A stretch of 14,280 nt of DNA from Tardiphaga sp. (GTDB taxonomy: Bacteria; Pseudomonadota; Alphaproteobacteria; Rhizobiales; Xanthobacteraceae). The notes beneath the pieces were generated by a model, which saw nothing but the letters and a program-made list of their open reading frames with translations, made no database searches and was not told where the DNA came from. This document shows, in pieces, positions 13,731 to 14,280 of the stretch (its first letter is position 1; each line of letters starts with the position of its first letter). Made by a program: the position numbers and the translations under genes. Location of the stretch: contig JAQGJY010000015.1 of the NCBI GenBank assembly GCA_028290325.1, positions 1-14,280 on the forward strand, given 5' to 3'.

Positions 13731-13746
13731 TGGCCCGGTCCTTGCT
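13731..13746 (+). promoter_or_regulatory. Sigma-54 (-24/-12) promoter
   Basis: TGGCCCG-GTCC-TTGCT matches the RpoN consensus TGGCACG-N4-TTGCW with one mismatch. The invariant GG (13732-13733) and GC (13744-13745) are exactly 10 bp apart. The start is predicted near 13757, 24 bp before the GTG start codon of the following gene. Confidence 0.65.
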
Positions 13747-13780
13747 GAATGATCTAGGGAATCCAGCCAAAGGCCCGCCC

Positions 13781-14280
13781 GTGAACCGCGTCTCCGTCGA
13801 ACCCGCCGTTGCCCTGCAAGCGCCGTCACCCCGCAGCAGGCCTGCGCGTGACGATGTGGCTCCGCGTGACGATTTCTCGGCGATGATCGGCAGTGGCGGC
13901 GCCCGCTTCCCCGAGCCTGCCCGCACGGCGGGCGATCGGCCGGAGCGCCCCGCGCGCCTCGACAATGATCGTCGCGATACCGCATCCAGAACCGACGCCA
14001 AGGCAACGACAGCCCCCGACCGCGACAAACCAGCGGCGGACGATAATGTCGCAGCCGAGCCGAAGGTCGAAGCCGGCAAAACGGACGCTCCGGCGACGGA
14101 CAGCCCGACCGCCGACGCAATCAAGCCCGACACGATCAAGACGGCGGACGTGACAGCACCCCTTGCGGATGTCACGGCCGCGCTGGTACCGGCGGCGGTC
14201 GTTGTCCCGCCGCAGATCGCGGCGCTGGTCACACCGAAGTCTCCCGTTTCCGTTCTGTCTCCGGCATCGCCTCCTGCGTC
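13781..14280 (+). CDS. Possible flagellar hook-length control (FliK-like) protein, 3' partial
   Basis: The frame beginning at GTG 13781 stays open for 166 codons to the window end. The GTG has AAAGG (13769-13773) 7 bp upstream. An in-frame ATG at 13730 lies inside the sigma-54 promoter, upstream of the predicted transcript start, so it is not favoured. The visible protein starts M-N-R-V-S-V-E-P-A-V-A-L-Q, has a D-D-F-S-A-M-I segment, then a long Ala/Pro/Asp/Thr/Lys-rich stretch without globular character. FliK proteins begin with such a low-complexity ruler region and carry their conserved domain at the C-terminus, which is outside the window. The RpoN-type promoter supports a flagellar role. 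The call is therefore from composition and promoter, not from a conserved domain; another secreted or repeat-rich protein remains possible. Confidence 0.45.
   Translation, partial: MNRVSVEPAVALQAPSPRSRPARDDVAPRDDFSAMIGSGGARFPEPARTAGDRPERPARLDNDRRDTASRTDAKATTAPDRDKPAADDNVAAEPKVEAGKTDAPATDSPTADAIKPDTIKTADVTAPLADVTAALVPAAVVVPPQIAALVTPKSPVSVLSPASPPA

Noticed and set aside
13681..14232. 183-codon Ser/Ala-rich - strand frame at the right end
   Set aside because: It is antisense to the frame starting at 13781, which has a ribosome binding site and a sigma-54 promoter; composition is typical of a shadow of an Ala/Asp/Thr-rich gene.

Overview
The window looks like a chromosomal segment of an alphaproteobacterium of the Bradyrhizobium / Rhodopseudomonas / Afipia group (Nitrobacteraceae). 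It is GC-rich throughout. The housekeeping genes (class I aldolase followed by a ThiE-like protein, a Sel1-repeat protein and an inositol-monophosphatase family protein; mnmA followed by a small SAM methyltransferase) read like proteins and gene orders of that family. The assignment rests on recognising the proteins, not on a database search.

Left part (1-3697, all + strand): the 3' portion of a class I fructose-bisphosphate aldolase, a tightly coupled ThiE-fold protein whose substrate motifs are degenerate, an exported Sel1-repeat protein with a Lys/Ala/Pro-rich linker, and a SuhB-type inositol monophosphatase.

Central part (3700-11038): a nicotinate (vitamin B3) catabolic cluster. Two genes run leftward: nicX (2,5-dihydroxypyridine dioxygenase) and nicC (6-hydroxynicotinate 3-monooxygenase). 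Three run rightward: nicR (MarR-type repressor), nicA (2Fe-2S subunit) and nicB (molybdopterin subunit fused to a membrane anchor and three c-type haem domains). NicAB would hydroxylate nicotinate to 6-hydroxynicotinate and pass electrons through its haems to the respiratory chain. NicC would convert 6-hydroxynicotinate to 2,5-dihydroxypyridine, and NicX would open the ring to N-formylmaleamate. The deformylase, amidase, isomerase and transporter genes (nicD, nicF, nicE, nicT/nicP) and the TetR regulator NicS known from Pseudomonas putida are not in the window. The divergent nicC-nicR intergenic region holds two matching 12-bp near-palindromes, one over each candidate promoter; these are probable NicR operators. 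nicR is collinear with nicAB, which suggests one regulator controls the whole cluster.

Right part (11179-14280): an elongator-type tRNA-Met (CAT) with its own consensus-like promoter, a small secreted protein, a class I SAM methyltransferase (probably a phospholipid N-methyltransferase) and mnmA, all on the - strand. Divergent from mnmA, and open at the window end, is the start of an Ala/Pro/Asp-rich protein. It is preceded by a well-spaced sigma-54 (-24/-12) promoter and an upstream palindrome, an arrangement typical of flagellar genes. I tentatively call it a FliK-like hook-length protein.

The most interesting points are the paired operators, the apparent single-regulator control of the nic cluster, the hairpin directly before nicA, a possible substitution of the substrate-guiding His in NicX, and the sigma-54 promoter of the last gene. 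I saw no insertion sequence, integrase, CRISPR array or phage gene.
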